Positions 46,704-58,203 of a stretch of 64,000 bases of DNA are shown here, in pieces; within the stretch, counting starts at the first letter, position 1, and every line of letters begins with the position of its first letter. The stretch is from Microbacterium aurantiacum (GTDB lineage: Bacteria; Actinomycetota; Actinomycetes; Actinomycetales; Microbacteriaceae): the NCBI RefSeq assembly GCF_002872075.1, contig NZ_PGGU01000007.1, forward strand, positions 62,001 to 126,000, written 5' to 3'. The notes under the pieces were generated by a model, which had not been told where the DNA came from, searched no databases, and saw nothing but the letters and a program-made list of their open reading frames with translations. The position numbers and the translations under genes are program-made.

Positions 46704-48614
46704 CTAGCGAGTGGAGAGATGCGTATGGATGTTCTGGGCAAGGACCGGGCCGATACCCGGCACTTCTTCGATCTCCCCCGGCTGCGCCGCGCGCAGGGCG
46801 GTGACCGAGCCGAAGTGCTTCAGCAGGGTCTTGATGCGCGATGCACCGAGCCCCGGCACCTCGGTGAGCACGGTGGAGATGTCGCGCTTGCGTTTCCTGC
46901 GCTGATGGACGATCGCGAAGCGGTGCGCCTCATCGCGCAGTCGTTGCAGCAGGTACAGCGACTCGCTCGTCCGCGGCAGGATCACCGGGAAGTCCTCTCC
47001 CGGCAGCCAGATCTCCTCGAGGCGCTTGGCGATGCCGCACACCGCGATCTCGGTGTGGCCGGCGTCGCGGAGGGCTCGTGCCGCCGCTTCGACCTGCGGC
47101 TTTCCGCCGTCGACGAGCAGAAGCTGCGGCGGATAGGCGAACCGCGGCTTCTTCTTCGCCTGGATCACCGCGTCCGCCGACAGTTCGTTTGCGTCCTCCG
47201 CGAGTGCGATCTCGGGGCCCGCCTCCAGTTCCGGCCGGTCGAGATACGCGAGTCGGCGTCGGAGGACCTGGTACATCGAGTCGGTGTCGTCGGTCGTCTC
47301 GGCGATGTTGAAGGACCGGTACTGGTCCTTCCGCGGAAGCCCGTCTTCGAACACGACCATGGAAGCCACGACGTTGGTGCCGCCGAGGTGCGAGATGTCG
47401 AAGCACTCGATCCGCAGTGGCGCCTCTTCCAGCTCCAGCGCCTCCTGCAGATCGGTGAGCGCCTGGGTGCGGGCGATGTAGTCGCTGGTGCGACGGGTCT
47501 TGTGCCTGATCAGAGCCTGCTGCGCGTTCAGCGTCGCGTTGCGCATCAGATCTGCCCGCTGGCCGCGTTGGGCGACGGCGATCTCGACCTTCTTCCCGCG
47601 ACGCTCGCGCAGCCACAGCTCCAGTTCGAGCGCATCATCGGGAAGCGAGGGCACCAGGATGCGGCGGGGCACATCGGCCGCTTCGCCGTATGCCCGCTGC
47701 AGCACCTGATCCACGAGCTCGGCGGTGGTGATGTCGATCTCCTTCTCGATCGTCATCGCCCTCACTCCGCGCACGCGGCCGCCGCGGATCACGAACTGCT
47801 GAACGGCGGCTGCCAGCTCATCCTCGGCGATGCCGAACAGGTCCGCATCCTCGTCGGCGGCGAGCACCAGCGCGCTCTTGCCCAGCACCGCTTCGATCGC
47901 GGAGAGCTTGTCCCGGTACTTCGCGGCCGCCTCGTAGTCCATGGCCGCTGATGCCGCCTGCATCCGCTTCGTGAGTTCCTTGGTGAAGCGTTCGTCTCCG
48001 CCCGCCATGAAGGCGACAAAATCGTCGACCATGGCGCGGTGCTCTTCGATCGTCACGGTCATCGAGCAGGGTCCGCCGCACTTGCCGATCTGACCGGGGA
48101 AGCACGGACGCCCGGTCTGCATCGCGCGCTTGTAGCTGGCGTCGCTGCACGTGCGGATCGGGAATGCCTTGACCATGAGGTCGATGGTGTCGTGCACCGC
48201 CCACACCTTCGGATAGGGACCGAAGTACCGAGCGCCGGGGATGCGATGGTTGCGGGTGACGATCACCCGAGGCGCCTCGTCGCCGAGGGTCACCGCCATG
48301 AACGGGTAGGACTTGTCATCCTTGTAGCGGACGTTGAACGGCGGATCGAACTCCTTGATCCACATGTACTCCAGCTGCAGGGAGTCGACGTCGGTGGGGA
48401 CCACCGTCCATTCCACGGATGCCGCGGTGGTGACCATCCGCCGGGTGCGCTCGTGCAGCGTGCGCAGCGGCGCGAAGTAGTTCGAGAGCCGCTGACGCAG
48501 GTTCTTCGCCTTGCCGACGTAGAGCACCCGACCCTCGGCGTCGCGGAATCGGTACACGCCGGGGTCGGTGGGGATCTCCCCCGCCCGCGGCTTGTAGGGC
48601 AGGACGTCGGCCAT
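46704..48614 (-). CDS. uvrC: Excinuclease ABC subunit C
   Basis: A 636-aa nucleotide-excision-repair endonuclease. In order: GIY-YIG domain ([20 protein letters not shown]), Cys-rich linker ([16 protein letters not shown]), UVR motif ([19 protein letters not shown]), RNase H-like domain with [12 protein letters not shown], and a C-terminal helix-hairpin-helix pair. The start shares a base with the uvrA stop (TGATG). Confidence 0.97.
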   Translation of the reverse strand: MADVLPYKPRAGEIPTDPGVYRFRDAEGRVLYVGKAKNLRQRLSNYFAPLRTLHERTRRMVTTAASVEWTVVPTDVDSLQLEYMWIKEFDPPFNVRYKDDKSYPFMAVTLGDEAPRVIVTRNHRIPGARYFGPYPKVWAVHDTIDLMVKAFPIRTCSDASYKRAMQTGRPCFPGQIGKCGGPCSMTVTIEEHRAMVDDFVAFMAGGDERFTKELTKRMQAASAAMDYEAAAKYRDKLSAIEAVLGKSALVLAADEDADLFGIAEDELAAAVQQFVIRGGRVRGVRAMTIEKEIDITTAELVDQVLQRAYGEAADVPRRILVPSLPDDALELELWLRERRGKKVEIAVAQRGQRADLMRNATLNAQQALIRHKTRRTSDYIARTQALTDLQEALELEEAPLRIECFDISHLGGTNVVASMVVFEDGLPRKDQYRSFNIAETTDDTDSMYQVLRRRLAYLDRPELEAGPEIALAEDANELSADAVIQAKKKPRFAYPPQLLLVDGGKPQVEAAARALRDAGHTEIAVCGIAKRLEEIWLPGEDFPVILPRTSESLYLLQRLRDEAHRFAIVHQRRKRKRDISTVLTEVPGLGASRIKTLLKHFGSVTALRAAQPGEIEEVPGIGPVLAQNIHTHLSTR

Positions 48615-51502
48615 CAGCTGGCCTTCCGCGCGGAGCGCCCTTCCCCGAGGATCTCGGCGAGGAACTGCCCGGTGTGGCTCTCCTCGACGCGTGCGATCTG
48701 CTCCGGGGTGCCGGTGGCGAGGATCTCGCCGCCGCCGGAGCCACCCTCCGGTCCGAGGTCGATCACCCAGTCCGCCGACTTGATGACGTCGAGGTTGTGC
48801 TCGATGACGATGACCGTGTTGCCCTTGTCGACGAGGCCGTTCAGCACCTCCAGGAGCTTGCGGACGTCTTCGAAGTGCAGGCCGGTCGTCGGCTCGTCGA
48901 GCACGTAGATGCTGCGGCCGTTGCTGCGGCGCTGGAGCTCGGTGGCCAGCTTCACGCGCTGCGCCTCGCCACCGGAGAGAGTCGTCGCCGACTGTCCGAG
49001 GCGGACGTAGCCGAGCCCGACGTCGACGAGAGTCTTCATGTAGCGGTGGATCGCCTGGATCGGCTCGAAGAAGTCAGCCGCCTCCTCGATCGGCATCTCG
49101 AGGACCTCGGCGATGTTCTTGCCCTTGTAGTGCACCGCGAGGGTGTCGCGGTTGTAGCGCTTGCCGTGGCAGACCTCGCAGTCGACGTAGACGTCGGGCA
49201 GGAAGTTCATCTCGATCTTGATCGTGCCGTCGCCGGAGCACGCCTCGCAGCGGCCGCCCTTGACGTTGAAGCTGAAGCGTCCGGGCAGGTAGCCGCGCAC
49301 CTTCGCCTCCGGAGTCTCGCTGAAGAGGGTGCGGATGCGGTCGAACACACCGGTGTACGTGGCCGGGTTCGACCGAGGAGTGCGGCCGATCGGAGCCTGG
49401 TCGACGTGCACGACCTTGTCGAGGTTGTCGAGTCCCGTGACCCGGGTGTGCTTGCCAGCGAGGGTGCGGGCGCCGTTGAGCCTGGATGCGAGCACCCGGT
49501 ACAGGATGTCGTTCACCAGAGAGGACTTGCCCGAGCCGCTCACACCGGTGACGGCGGTGAGCACGCCGAGCGGGAAGTCGGCGGTGACGTTCTTGAGGTT
49601 GTTCGCCCTGGCCCCGACGACGCTCAGCAGCCGCTTCCTGTCGATCTTGCGCCGCTTCTTCGGCATCGGGATGGAACGGCGTCCGGTGAGGTAGTCGCCG
49701 GTCATCGAGTTCTCATCGCTGAGGAGAGCGGAGTATGGACCGGAGTGGACCACTTCGCCTCCGTTGACGCCGGCCCCGGGTCCGATGTCGACGACCCAGT
49801 CGGCCGCCTCGATGGTCTCCTCGTCGTGCTCGACGACGATGAGGGTGTTGCCGAGGTCGCGCAGCTTCAGCAGCGTGTCGATGAGACGGCGGTTGTCGCG
49901 CTGGTGAAGGCCGATCGACGGCTCGTCGAGCACGTACAGCACACCGGTGAGGCCGGAGCCGATCTGGGTGGCCAGGCGGATGCGCTGCGCCTCGCCGCCG
50001 GAGAGCGAGCCGGCGGAGCGGCTGAGGTTGAGGTACGACAGACCGACCTGCAGCAGGAAGTCCAGACGGAGACGGATCTCACGGAGCACCTGGGCGGCGA
50101 TCTGCGCCTCGCGCGAGGTGAGGACGAGCTTCTCCATGAATTCGCGCGCATCGGCGAGACTCAGGTGCGACACCTCGGCGATGGAGTGTCCGTGCACCTG
50201 AACGGCGAGGACCTCCGGCTTGAGCCTGTTGCCGTCGCAGACCGGGCACGGCACCTCGCGCAGGTACTCTGCCCAGCGGTTGCGCTGGTTGTCGGATTCC
50301 GCCTGCAGGTACTGCCGTTCGATGTAGGGGACGACGCCCTCGAAACCGGATGCGTAGCGCATCTCCCGCCCGTAGCGGTTCTTCCACTTGACGGTCACCT
50401 TGTAGTTCTCGCCGCGCAGGATCGCGTCCTGCACGTCGGAGTGCAGCTTCCGCCAGGGGGTGTCCAGCGAGAAGTCGAGGTCGTTGGAAAGCCCCTCGAG
50501 CAGCCGCTCGTAGTACTGGAAGAGACCCTTGCCCTGAGTCGTCCACGGGATGATGACGCCCTCACGGATGGAGAGGTCCTCATCGCCCAGCATGAGGTCG
50601 ACATCGACGGACATCCGGGTGCCGAGGCCGGAGCAGGACGGGCACGCGCCGAACGGCGCGTTGAACGAGAAGGTGCGAGGTTCGATCTCGGTCAGCGTGA
50701 GCGCGTGGCCGTTCGGGCACGCCAGCTTCTCGGAGAAGGTCTGCCACGCATCTTCTCCCTCGCCGTCGACGAAGTTGACCTGCACGACGCCGCCGGCGAG
50801 GCCCAGCGCGGTCTCGACGGAGTCGGTGACACGGCCGAGGATGTCGTCGGAAGCCACGAGCCGGTCGACGACCACGGCGATGTCGTGCTTGTAGCTCTTC
50901 TTCAGCGTGGGCGGTTCGGCGAGCTGGATGAGCTCGCCGTCGACGATCGCACGCGAGTAGCCCTTGGCGCCGAGCTCGCGGAACAGGTCGACGAACTCGC
51001 CCTTCTTCTGCGAGACGATCGGGGCGACGATCTGATACCGGGTGCGCTCGGGCAGCTCCATGAGCTGGTCGGCGATCTGCTGCACGGTCTGGCGCTGGAT
51101 CCTCTCGCCGCACTCCGGGCAGTGCGGGATGCCGATGCGTGCCCAGAGCAGACGCATGTAGTCGTAGATCTCGGTGATCGTGCCGACCGTCGAGCGCGGA
51201 TTGCGGTTCGTGGACTTCTGGTCGATCGACACCGCCGGGCTCAGGCCTTCGATGAAATCGACATCCGGACGGTCGACCTGACCGAGGAACTGGCGCGCGT
51301 ACGCGCTCAGCGACTCGACATAGCGGCGCTGCCCCTCGGCGAAGATCGTGTCGAAGGCGAGGCTGGACTTGCCGGAGCCGGACAGGCCGGTGAACACGAC
51401 GAGCGAGTCACGGGGGATGTCGATGTCGACGTTCTTGAGATTGTGGACTCGGGCGCCGCGAACGCTGAGTTTTCCTGGGGTGGCAACGGGGACAATAGGC
51501 AC
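48614..51502 (-). CDS. uvrA: Excinuclease ABC subunit A
   Basis: A 962-aa damage-recognition ATPase with two ABC modules. Walker A motifs GLSGSGKSS (about residue 40) and GVSGSGKSS, zinc modules [19 protein letters not shown] and [14 protein letters not shown], and signatures [12 protein letters not shown] and [12 protein letters not shown] are all present. The GTG start ([13 protein letters not shown]) has no Shine-Dalgarno; TAGACT lies exactly 6 nt upstream, so the mRNA is probably leaderless. It is coupled to uvrC. Confidence 0.97.
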   Translation of the reverse strand: MPIVPVATPGKLSVRGARVHNLKNVDIDIPRDSLVVFTGLSGSGKSSLAFDTIFAEGQRRYVESLSAYARQFLGQVDRPDVDFIEGLSPAVSIDQKSTNRNPRSTVGTITEIYDYMRLLWARIGIPHCPECGERIQRQTVQQIADQLMELPERTRYQIVAPIVSQKKGEFVDLFRELGAKGYSRAIVDGELIQLAEPPTLKKSYKHDIAVVVDRLVASDDILGRVTDSVETALGLAGGVVQVNFVDGEGEDAWQTFSEKLACPNGHALTLTEIEPRTFSFNAPFGACPSCSGLGTRMSVDVDLMLGDEDLSIREGVIIPWTTQGKGLFQYYERLLEGLSNDLDFSLDTPWRKLHSDVQDAILRGENYKVTVKWKNRYGREMRYASGFEGVVPYIERQYLQAESDNQRNRWAEYLREVPCPVCDGNRLKPEVLAVQVHGHSIAEVSHLSLADAREFMEKLVLTSREAQIAAQVLREIRLRLDFLLQVGLSYLNLSRSAGSLSGGEAQRIRLATQIGSGLTGVLYVLDEPSIGLHQRDNRRLIDTLLKLRDLGNTLIVVEHDEETIEAADWVVDIGPGAGVNGGEVVHSGPYSALLSDENSMTGDYLTGRRSIPMPKKRRKIDRKRLLSVVGARANNLKNVTADFPLGVLTAVTGVSGSGKSSLVNDILYRVLASRLNGARTLAGKHTRVTGLDNLDKVVHVDQAPIGRTPRSNPATYTGVFDRIRTLFSETPEAKVRGYLPGRFSFNVKGGRCEACSGDGTIKIEMNFLPDVYVDCEVCHGKRYNRDTLAVHYKGKNIAEVLEMPIEEAADFFEPIQAIHRYMKTLVDVGLGYVRLGQSATTLSGGEAQRVKLATELQRRSNGRSIYVLDEPTTGLHFEDVRKLLEVLNGLVDKGNTVIVIEHNLDVIKSADWVIDLGPEGGSGGGEILATGTPEQIARVEESHTGQFLAEILGEGRSARKAS

Positions 51503-51508
51503 CGAACA

Positions 51509-51514
51509 AGTCTA
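51509..51514 (-). promoter_or_regulatory. -10 element of leaderless uvrA
   Basis: TAGACT on the minus strand, 6 nt before the uvrA GTG. No LexA-type box is evident in the flanking 60 bp. Confidence 0.5.
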
Positions 51515-51594
51515 CGAGGGGCCACAGACATTGGCTCCGACAGCGAGTCAGGTTCGCGACGAGCGGAGCGTGATCAGCGGCCCGCGGAGAGTGA

Positions 51595-52035
51595 TCAGCC
51601 GTTCGAGGTGCGACCGGCGAACCTCGCGACGCCGTCACGGAGCGCCGCCACTTCGCCGACGTCCATCCCCACTGCGGCCATCACCTGACGTGGGACCTCG
51701 AGCGCCCGTTCCCGGAGAGCGCGTCCGGCGTCGGTGAGCGTGATGTCGAGGCGGCGCTCGTCGCCGGCGCTGCGCTGACGGGCGACGAGCCCCTCCTTCT
51801 CGAGCCGCTTCACGAGCGGCGACGCGGTGGCTGGTTCGAGGGCAAGATCCGCGGCGAGGTCGTTCAGTGTGCGCGGGGCGCGTTCCCAGAGCGCCAGCAT
51901 CACCAGGTACTGCGGATGCGTCAGCCCGAGCGGCTCCAGGATCGGCCGATAGATCGCGACGACATTGCGCGCGGCAGTCACGAGGGCGAAGCAGAGCTGG
52001 TTCTCGAGGCGGAGAAGATCGTCGGCTGCTGTCAC
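51595..52035 (-). CDS. OhrR-like MarR-family peroxide-sensing repressor
   Basis: A 146-aa winged-helix protein. The N-terminal [15 protein letters not shown] places the only Cys at residue 15, the position of the peroxide-sensing Cys in one-Cys Ohr[16 protein letters not shown] is also an OhrR signature. The DNA-binding segment is [20 protein letters not shown] with the wing [19 protein letters not shown] start, leaderless (TAGGAT then 6 nt). It is divergent from an 80-aa gene, with a palindromic operator between. No ohr peroxidase gene is in the window. Confidence 0.88.
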   Translation of the reverse strand: MTAADDLLRLENQLCFALVTAARNVVAIYRPILEPLGLTHPQYLVMLALWERAPRTLNDLAADLALEPATASPLVKRLEKEGLVARQRSAGDERRLDITLTDAGRALRERALEVPRQVMAAVGMDVGEVAALRDGVARFAGRTSNG

Positions 52036-52041
52036 AGAATG

Positions 52042-52073
52042 ATCCTACATCGCCCTAATAGTTAGTACACTAA
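52042..52073. promoter_or_regulatory. Overlapping divergent promoters with MarR-type operator
   Basis: TTAGTACACTAA (52062-52073) is a palindrome with 5-bp arms. It contains TACACT (52066-52071), which ends 7 nt before the plus-strand ATG, and it covers the expected -35 position of the ohrR-like gene, whose -10 TAGGAT is at 52047-52042. One bound repressor could block both genes. Confidence 0.7.
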
Positions 52074-52078
52074 GAGTT

Positions 52079-52321
52079 ATGGTGAAAGACTCCCCCCGCG
52101 AACCTCTCCGGGCGCGTATCCGCGAAGCCGGCGGTTTCTACGCGTGGTTCAACACCAACCTGGTGCGCCTGGCCGGGCCCGCGTCCGTCGGGCCGTACGA
52201 GAAGACTCCACCGCCGACGGCGGCGGAGCGCGCTGAACGAGCATGTCCCCTGTGCGGCGCGCCGATGACACAGCATGAGATCGACCGTTCGGGCCCGAAA
52301 CCGCTGATGCACTGTCCGTAG
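52079..52321 (+). CDS. Small Cys/His-motif protein divergent from OhrR-like gene
   Basis: An 80-aa protein of no recognised family. The N-terminal half is basic with aromatic residues (IREAGGFYAWFNTNLVRLAG); the C-terminal part reads CPLCGAPMTQHEID and ends LMHCP, a set of three Cys and two His that could bind zinc or react with oxidants. The ATG has TACACT 7 nt upstream within the operator, so it should be a leaderless target of the repressor. Confidence 0.65.
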   Translation: MVKDSPREPLRARIREAGGFYAWFNTNLVRLAGPASVGPYEKTPPPTAAERAERACPLCGAPMTQHEIDRSGPKPLMHCP

Positions 52322-52324
52322 GAC

Positions 52325-52657
52325 TCAATCCGGGGCCGCGCTGTCCTCTCGTGCCGCGTCGAGCCAGAACATCAGCGAGTCATCGTCCTCGATCGCACTC
52401 GGCGCGACATCCAGCCAGTTCGAACTCATCGTGCGTGCCCCCATGACCGCGGGGGCCGCACCGGGGTGGGTCAGCAACGCCGCACCATGCTCGGCAGTGA
52501 CACGGACGAGCAGCACGCCGCCGTTGCGTGCTCCAACGAGGATGCGGCCGTCGACGAGGAAGGCGCGACTGCCGAACATGCGCCTCTCCTCGAGCGCGAT
52601 GTCGGAACTCAGCAGCGCGCGGATGCGGTCGCCGAGTTCGTTCCCCGCGTCATCCAA
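52325..52657 (-). CDS. TfoX/Sxy N-terminal domain protein
   Basis: A 110-aa protein equal to one TfoX_N domain (EERRMFGSRAFLVDGRILVG, GGVLLVRV). Full-length TfoX/Sxy acts in competence regulation of gamma-proteobacteria; the single-domain actinobacterial proteins have no proven role. GGAGG lies ahead of the ATG. It sits 21 bp after uvrB on the same strand and could be cotranscribed. Confidence 0.82.
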   Translation of the reverse strand: MDDAGNELGDRIRALLSSDIALEERRMFGSRAFLVDGRILVGARNGGVLLVRVTAEHGAALLTHPGAAPAVMGARTMSSNWLDVAPSAIEDDDSLMFWLDAAREDSAAPD

Positions 52658-52678
52658 CCCCGCCTCCTCCGTCGGTGA

Positions 52679-54751
<2,073 letters not shown>

Positions 54752-54757
54752 GTTTCC

Positions 54758-54763
54758 AGCTTA
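54758..54763 (-). promoter_or_regulatory. -10 element of leaderless uvrB
   Basis: TAAGCT on the minus strand, 6 nt before the uvrB ATG. Confidence 0.45.
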
Positions 54764-54816
54764 CGAGTGGCCTCGGACACTGGGGCGGCCGTCCGTGCTC
54801 CGCCTAGAGTGGTGGC

Positions 54817-55416
54817 GTGATCGAGTTCATCATCGGCTCCAGCCTGGCGGCATCCGCCGGTCTCAACGCCTGGATGCCGCTGTTCCTCCTGGGACTGGCC
54901 GATCGCCTGCTTCCCGCGATGACGCTCCCCTCGGGCTGGTCGTGGCTGTCCAGCGACCTCGCCCTCTGGATCCTCGGGGCGCTCCTGCTGCTGGAGATCA
55001 TCGCCGATAAGATCCCGGCGCTCGACTCCGTGAACGACATCGTGCAGAGCGTGCTCCGTCCGGCCGCCGGCGGCATCGCCTTCGGAGCCGGATCCGGAGC
55101 GCAGACCATCGCCGTCGACGACCCCGCATCCTTCTTCGCCGACAACACCTGGGTACCCGTGGTCGTCGGCATCGCGATCGCCCTCGTCGTGCACGTGATC
55201 AAGGCGACCGCGCGAGTCGCCGCGAACGCCACCACGGGAGGCCTGGCGGCACCGGTGCTCAGCACCGCCGAGGACGGCGCGTCGTTCCTGCTCGCCGCCC
55301 TCGCGATCGTCGTTCCGGTGGCTGCCGCCGTCGTGCTGATCGCGCTGATCGTCGGAGTGGTCGTACTGTTCCGTCGGCGCTCCCGACGTCGGATCGATCC
55401 GGCATCAGTCGGCTAG
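54817..55416 (+). CDS. DUF4126 domain membrane protein
   Basis: A 199-aa protein with about four to five hydrophobic segments and the DUF4126 pattern (SSLAASAGLNAWMPLFLLGL, LLLEIIADKIPALDSVND, FGAGSGAQTIAVDD). The family is common in bacteria and has no assigned function. It ends in a basic cytoplasmic tail. GTG start, leaderless (TAGAGT then 6 nt). Its stop overlaps the convergent acetyltransferase stop by 4 bp. Confidence 0.85.
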   Translation: MIEFIIGSSLAASAGLNAWMPLFLLGLADRLLPAMTLPSGWSWLSSDLALWILGALLLLEIIADKIPALDSVNDIVQSVLRPAAGGIAFGAGSGAQTIAVDDPASFFADNTWVPVVVGIAIALVVHVIKATARVAANATTGGLAAPVLSTAEDGASFLLAALAIVVPVAAAVVLIALIVGVVVLFRRRSRRRIDPASVG

Positions 55417-56204
55417 CAGCCCGGTTTCGTCCAGACATAGGGTGTCGTCGTCGACACCCTGATCAGGCCGGAGCGCTCCAGGATCGGCCGCGAGAACTCC
55501 GTCGAGTCTGATTGCAGGAACCGCTTGCCCATCGCGAGAGCCGAGCGGGCTCTTTGAGAGGTGAGGGCTCGATAGATGCCGCGGCCGCGCCATTCCGGCA
55601 GGGTGGCACCGCCCCAGAGACCGGCGAAATCGGTACCGGCGACGGGTTCCAGACGACCGGCGCTCACGACCCGGTCGCCGTCGAGCGCGATCCACAGCTC
55701 CACCGTGTCGTCCTCACGTACGCGACGAAGCGTCGTCTCGGCTCGCGCCCGCCATTCCGGATCCTCGAACACGATCCCCTGCATCTCCTCCATCGCCCAG
55801 ATCTTGTCGTCAGAGCGCGTCCGGCGGATCTCGATACCCTCAGGAACCGGAACGTCCTGCGCGAGCAGCGTGGCCTCGCCGATCATGATCGATTCGGGTT
55901 CCTCCGCGACGAAACCTCGTGAGACGAGTGCCTGATGCAGCCCGGGAGCATGATCGTGCCCTCGTGTCTTCCACTCGACCGATGTCGTGTCAGGCCGAGC
56001 GCGGAAGTGATCGAGGGCGGCGTCGACGAGGTCGCCGATCCCCTCCGCATCCGCTCCCCCGAGATCTGCGTAACTGATGAATCCGCGGCCGCCGGGAAAC
56101 ACCGACAGACGCAACGGGCCGTGGACCACCGTGTCGACAGCATGGGCGGACTCGGAATCCGTACGGAGCTGACGGTCGTAGGCGGCGAGAAAGCGCTGGT
56201 GCAT
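55413..56204 (-). CDS. GNAT-family N-acetyltransferase
   Basis: A 263-aa protein with a C-terminal GNAT domain. The acetyl-CoA-binding segment reads WRGRGIYRALTSQRARSALA and is preceded by the VVSAGRLEPV strand. The N-terminal 110 residues look like a degenerate second acetyltransferase-type domain (FPGGRGFISYADLGG). The substrate is unknown. The start MHQRFLAAYD is chosen on AAAGG upstream; the open frame extends beyond into the adjacent spacer. Confidence 0.82.
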   Translation of the reverse strand: MHQRFLAAYDRQLRTDSESAHAVDTVVHGPLRLSVFPGGRGFISYADLGGADAEGIGDLVDAALDHFRARPDTTSVEWKTRGHDHAPGLHQALVSRGFVAEEPESIMIGEATLLAQDVPVPEGIEIRRTRSDDKIWAMEEMQGIVFEDPEWRARAETTLRRVREDDTVELWIALDGDRVVSAGRLEPVAGTDFAGLWGGATLPEWRGRGIYRALTSQRARSALAMGKRFLQSDSTEFSRPILERSGLIRVSTTTPYVWTKPGC

Positions 56205-56260
56205 CAGGCAACCTTTGCAGACCGCACGCACGCACGCACATCCGGACGCGAGTGCGCGTG

Positions 56261-57478
56261 TCAGGCTCGCCCGGAACCGGAACGTCGCAACCCTGCTACC
56301 GCGACGAGGGCTGCGGCAGCGCACATCGATACGACGAGGAGCACGAACCACGGCCAGCCCACGTGACCGAACACGAGGCCGAGTGCCCATCCGAAGAGAC
56401 TCGAGCCGGCGTAGTAGCCGAAGTAGTACAACGACGACGCCTGGGCGCGACTGTCAGGAGCAGCCGCGGCCGGCGCCCATCCGGATGCCACCGCATGCGC
56501 TCCGAAGAATCCGGCCGTGAAGAGAATGAGGCCGGCGAGCACGACGGCTGCGATCGGCACCAGCATCAGAATCGCTCCGGTAGACGTCACGGCGATCGAT
56601 CCGAGCAGCACCGGATATCGTCCGTGCCGAGACGCGAGCGAGCCGGCCCACGGCGAGGATGCGGTGCCGGCGAGATAGGCCAGGAACAGCATCGTGACCA
56701 GCCACGCCGGCAGCAGGAACGGCGCGGCAGAGAGGTGAAAGCCGAGGTAGTTGTAGACGGCGACGAACGCGCCCATCAGCAGGAAACCCTGAGCGTACAG
56801 CGCGAGCTGCACCGATGATCGCAGGGGCACCAGCAGAGTCGTGAGGATGCCCGGGCCGTCATCGCGCATCCGGCGGGGCACGAACCCGCGGGCGCGCGGC
56901 GTCAACCAGAGGAACAGCACGGCCGCCACGGAGCAGAGCGCCGCCACGGCCCAGATGCCGGCACGCCATCCCGCGGCCTCGCCGACCACTCCGGAGAGGA
57001 TGCGACCGACGAGTCCGCCCACCGTGGTGCCCGCGATGTAGCTTCCGGCTGCCGCGGCCGCGTGGCGCGCACCGACCTCCTCGCTCAGGTAGGCCAGCGC
57101 GACCGCTGGAACGGCGCCGAGCGCGATCCCCTCGGCGAAGCGGAGCGCGAGCAGCATCCCGATCTCCGAGCTCAGCGGAGCACACAGGCCGAGCGCGGTC
57201 GCGGCGAGCACGCCGGTGCCCATGGCGCGGATCCTGCCGGCGCGGTCCGCGACCATCGACCAGGGAATCACGGCCGCGGCGAGCCCGAGAGTCGCCGCGG
57301 ACACGCTCAGTGCCGCAGAGGCGGGCGCGATGCCGAGGTCCTGGGAGATCCCCGGCAGCACGGCCTGCGGTGAGTACAGTTGCGCGAAGGTCGCTATTCC
57401 GGCGAAGAACAGACCGGCGATCAGGCGCCGGAATGCCGGAGACCCCGGGGCGTGCCCGGAGAACGTCTCCGCGCTCAC
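56261..57478 (-). CDS. MFS transporter (YnfM-like)
   Basis: A 405-aa major facilitator with about 12 hydrophobic segments. The loop 2-3 motif reads MVADRAGRIRAMGTG and is partly repeated in the second half (SLASRHGRYPVLLGS). The sequence resembles the YnfM/YybF type of efflux or uptake carrier; the substrate cannot be inferred. The GTG start overlaps the coaE stop (GTGA), so the two genes are coupled, which is not an obvious functional pairing. Confidence 0.88.
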   Translation of the reverse strand: MSAETFSGHAPGSPAFRRLIAGLFFAGIATFAQLYSPQAVLPGISQDLGIAPASAALSVSAATLGLAAAVIPWSMVADRAGRIRAMGTGVLAATALGLCAPLSSEIGMLLALRFAEGIALGAVPAVALAYLSEEVGARHAAAAAGSYIAGTTVGGLVGRILSGVVGEAAGWRAGIWAVAALCSVAAVLFLWLTPRARGFVPRRMRDDGPGILTTLLVPLRSSVQLALYAQGFLLMGAFVAVYNYLGFHLSAAPFLLPAWLVTMLFLAYLAGTASSPWAGSLASRHGRYPVLLGSIAVTSTGAILMLVPIAAVVLAGLILFTAGFFGAHAVASGWAPAAAAPDSRAQASSLYYFGYYAGSSLFGWALGLVFGHVGWPWFVLLVVSMCAAAALVAVAGLRRSGSGRA

Positions 57479-58074
57479 CGGGCGCGGATCCGCTCCCAGA
57501 GGGCGTCGGCCTGCGCCTGCGTCTCCTCGATCGTCCCCGAGGTGTCGATCACGACGTCGGCGATGGCCAGACGCCGATCATCGGACACCTGCGCGTCGAT
57601 GCGGTCCTGGGCCGCATGCTCCTCCATGCCCCGCAGTTCGACGAGCCGGCGCAACCGTTCTGAAGCCGGAGCGTGCGCCACGACGATGAGGTCCCAGGGA
57701 TCGTCGACGCGTGCCTCGACGAGCAGCGGCACGTCGTAAACCACGACGGCCGACGGATCGGTGGCGTTCGCCGCTTCGAACCGTCGCTGCGATTCGGCGC
57801 GGACCGCCGGGTGCACGATCGCGTTCAGGCGGGCGAGGAGTTCGGGATCACCGAAGACCTTGGCACCCAGGGACGCACGCTCGAGCGTCCCCTCGGAGGT
57901 GATGACGTCGTCGCCGAAGGCCGCCGCGATCTGCTGCAGCACGGGAGATCCGGCTGCTTGGACGTCTCTGACGATCTGGTCGGCGTCCACGACGATCGCG
58001 CCGTGCTCTGCCAGTCGCCGCGCGATGGTCGACTTGCCCGATGCGATGCCGCCGGTGAGCGCGATGAGAGGCAT
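57475..58074 (-). CDS. coaE: Dephospho-CoA kinase
   Basis: A 199-aa P-loop kinase catalysing the last step of CoA synthesis. It begins MPLIALTGGIASGKSTIARR (P-loop GGIASGKS at residues 8-15), with VVYDVPLLVEARVDD and RIDAQVSDDRRLAIADVVID further on. CAGGAT lies 6 nt before the ATG, so it may be transcribed leaderless, as well as downstream of rpsA. Length is normal; no extra UPF0157 domain is fused. Confidence 0.94.
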   Translation of the reverse strand: MPLIALTGGIASGKSTIARRLAEHGAIVVDADQIVRDVQAAGSPVLQQIAAAFGDDVITSEGTLERASLGAKVFGDPELLARLNAIVHPAVRAESQRRFEAANATDPSAVVVYDVPLLVEARVDDPWDLIVVAHAPASERLRRLVELRGMEEHAAQDRIDAQVSDDRRLAIADVVIDTSGTIEETQAQADALWERIRAR

Positions 58075-58157
58075 GCCTCCATCCTGGCACGCCGGTCGCC
58101 GGCGTCCGCTCGAGAGTAGCGCACGGCGGAAGAGGCAGCTGTTCACCCGGGACGCGA

Positions 58158-58189
58158 AACGGGCCGCCACCCGAAGGTGACGGCCCGTT
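58158..58189 (-). terminator. Terminator of rpsA
   Basis: A 14-bp stem (minus strand AACGGGCCGTCACC and GGTGGCGGCCCGTT, one G-U pair) with a TTCG loop, 15 bp after the rpsA stop. Confidence 0.8.
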
Positions 58190-58203
58190 CCAGAGCGTTG
58201 TGC

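Noticed and set aside
51535-51600. Repeated GTGATCAGC near the end of the OhrR-like gene
   Set aside because: Two short direct copies only, not a hairpin with a tail, and no gene relation; could be chance in GC-rich DNA.
48674-51688. Long plus-strand open frame opposite uvrA (1004 codons)
   Set aside because: Antisense shadow of uvrA with no recognisable domain; the same applies to the frame opposite uvrB (52685-54820).
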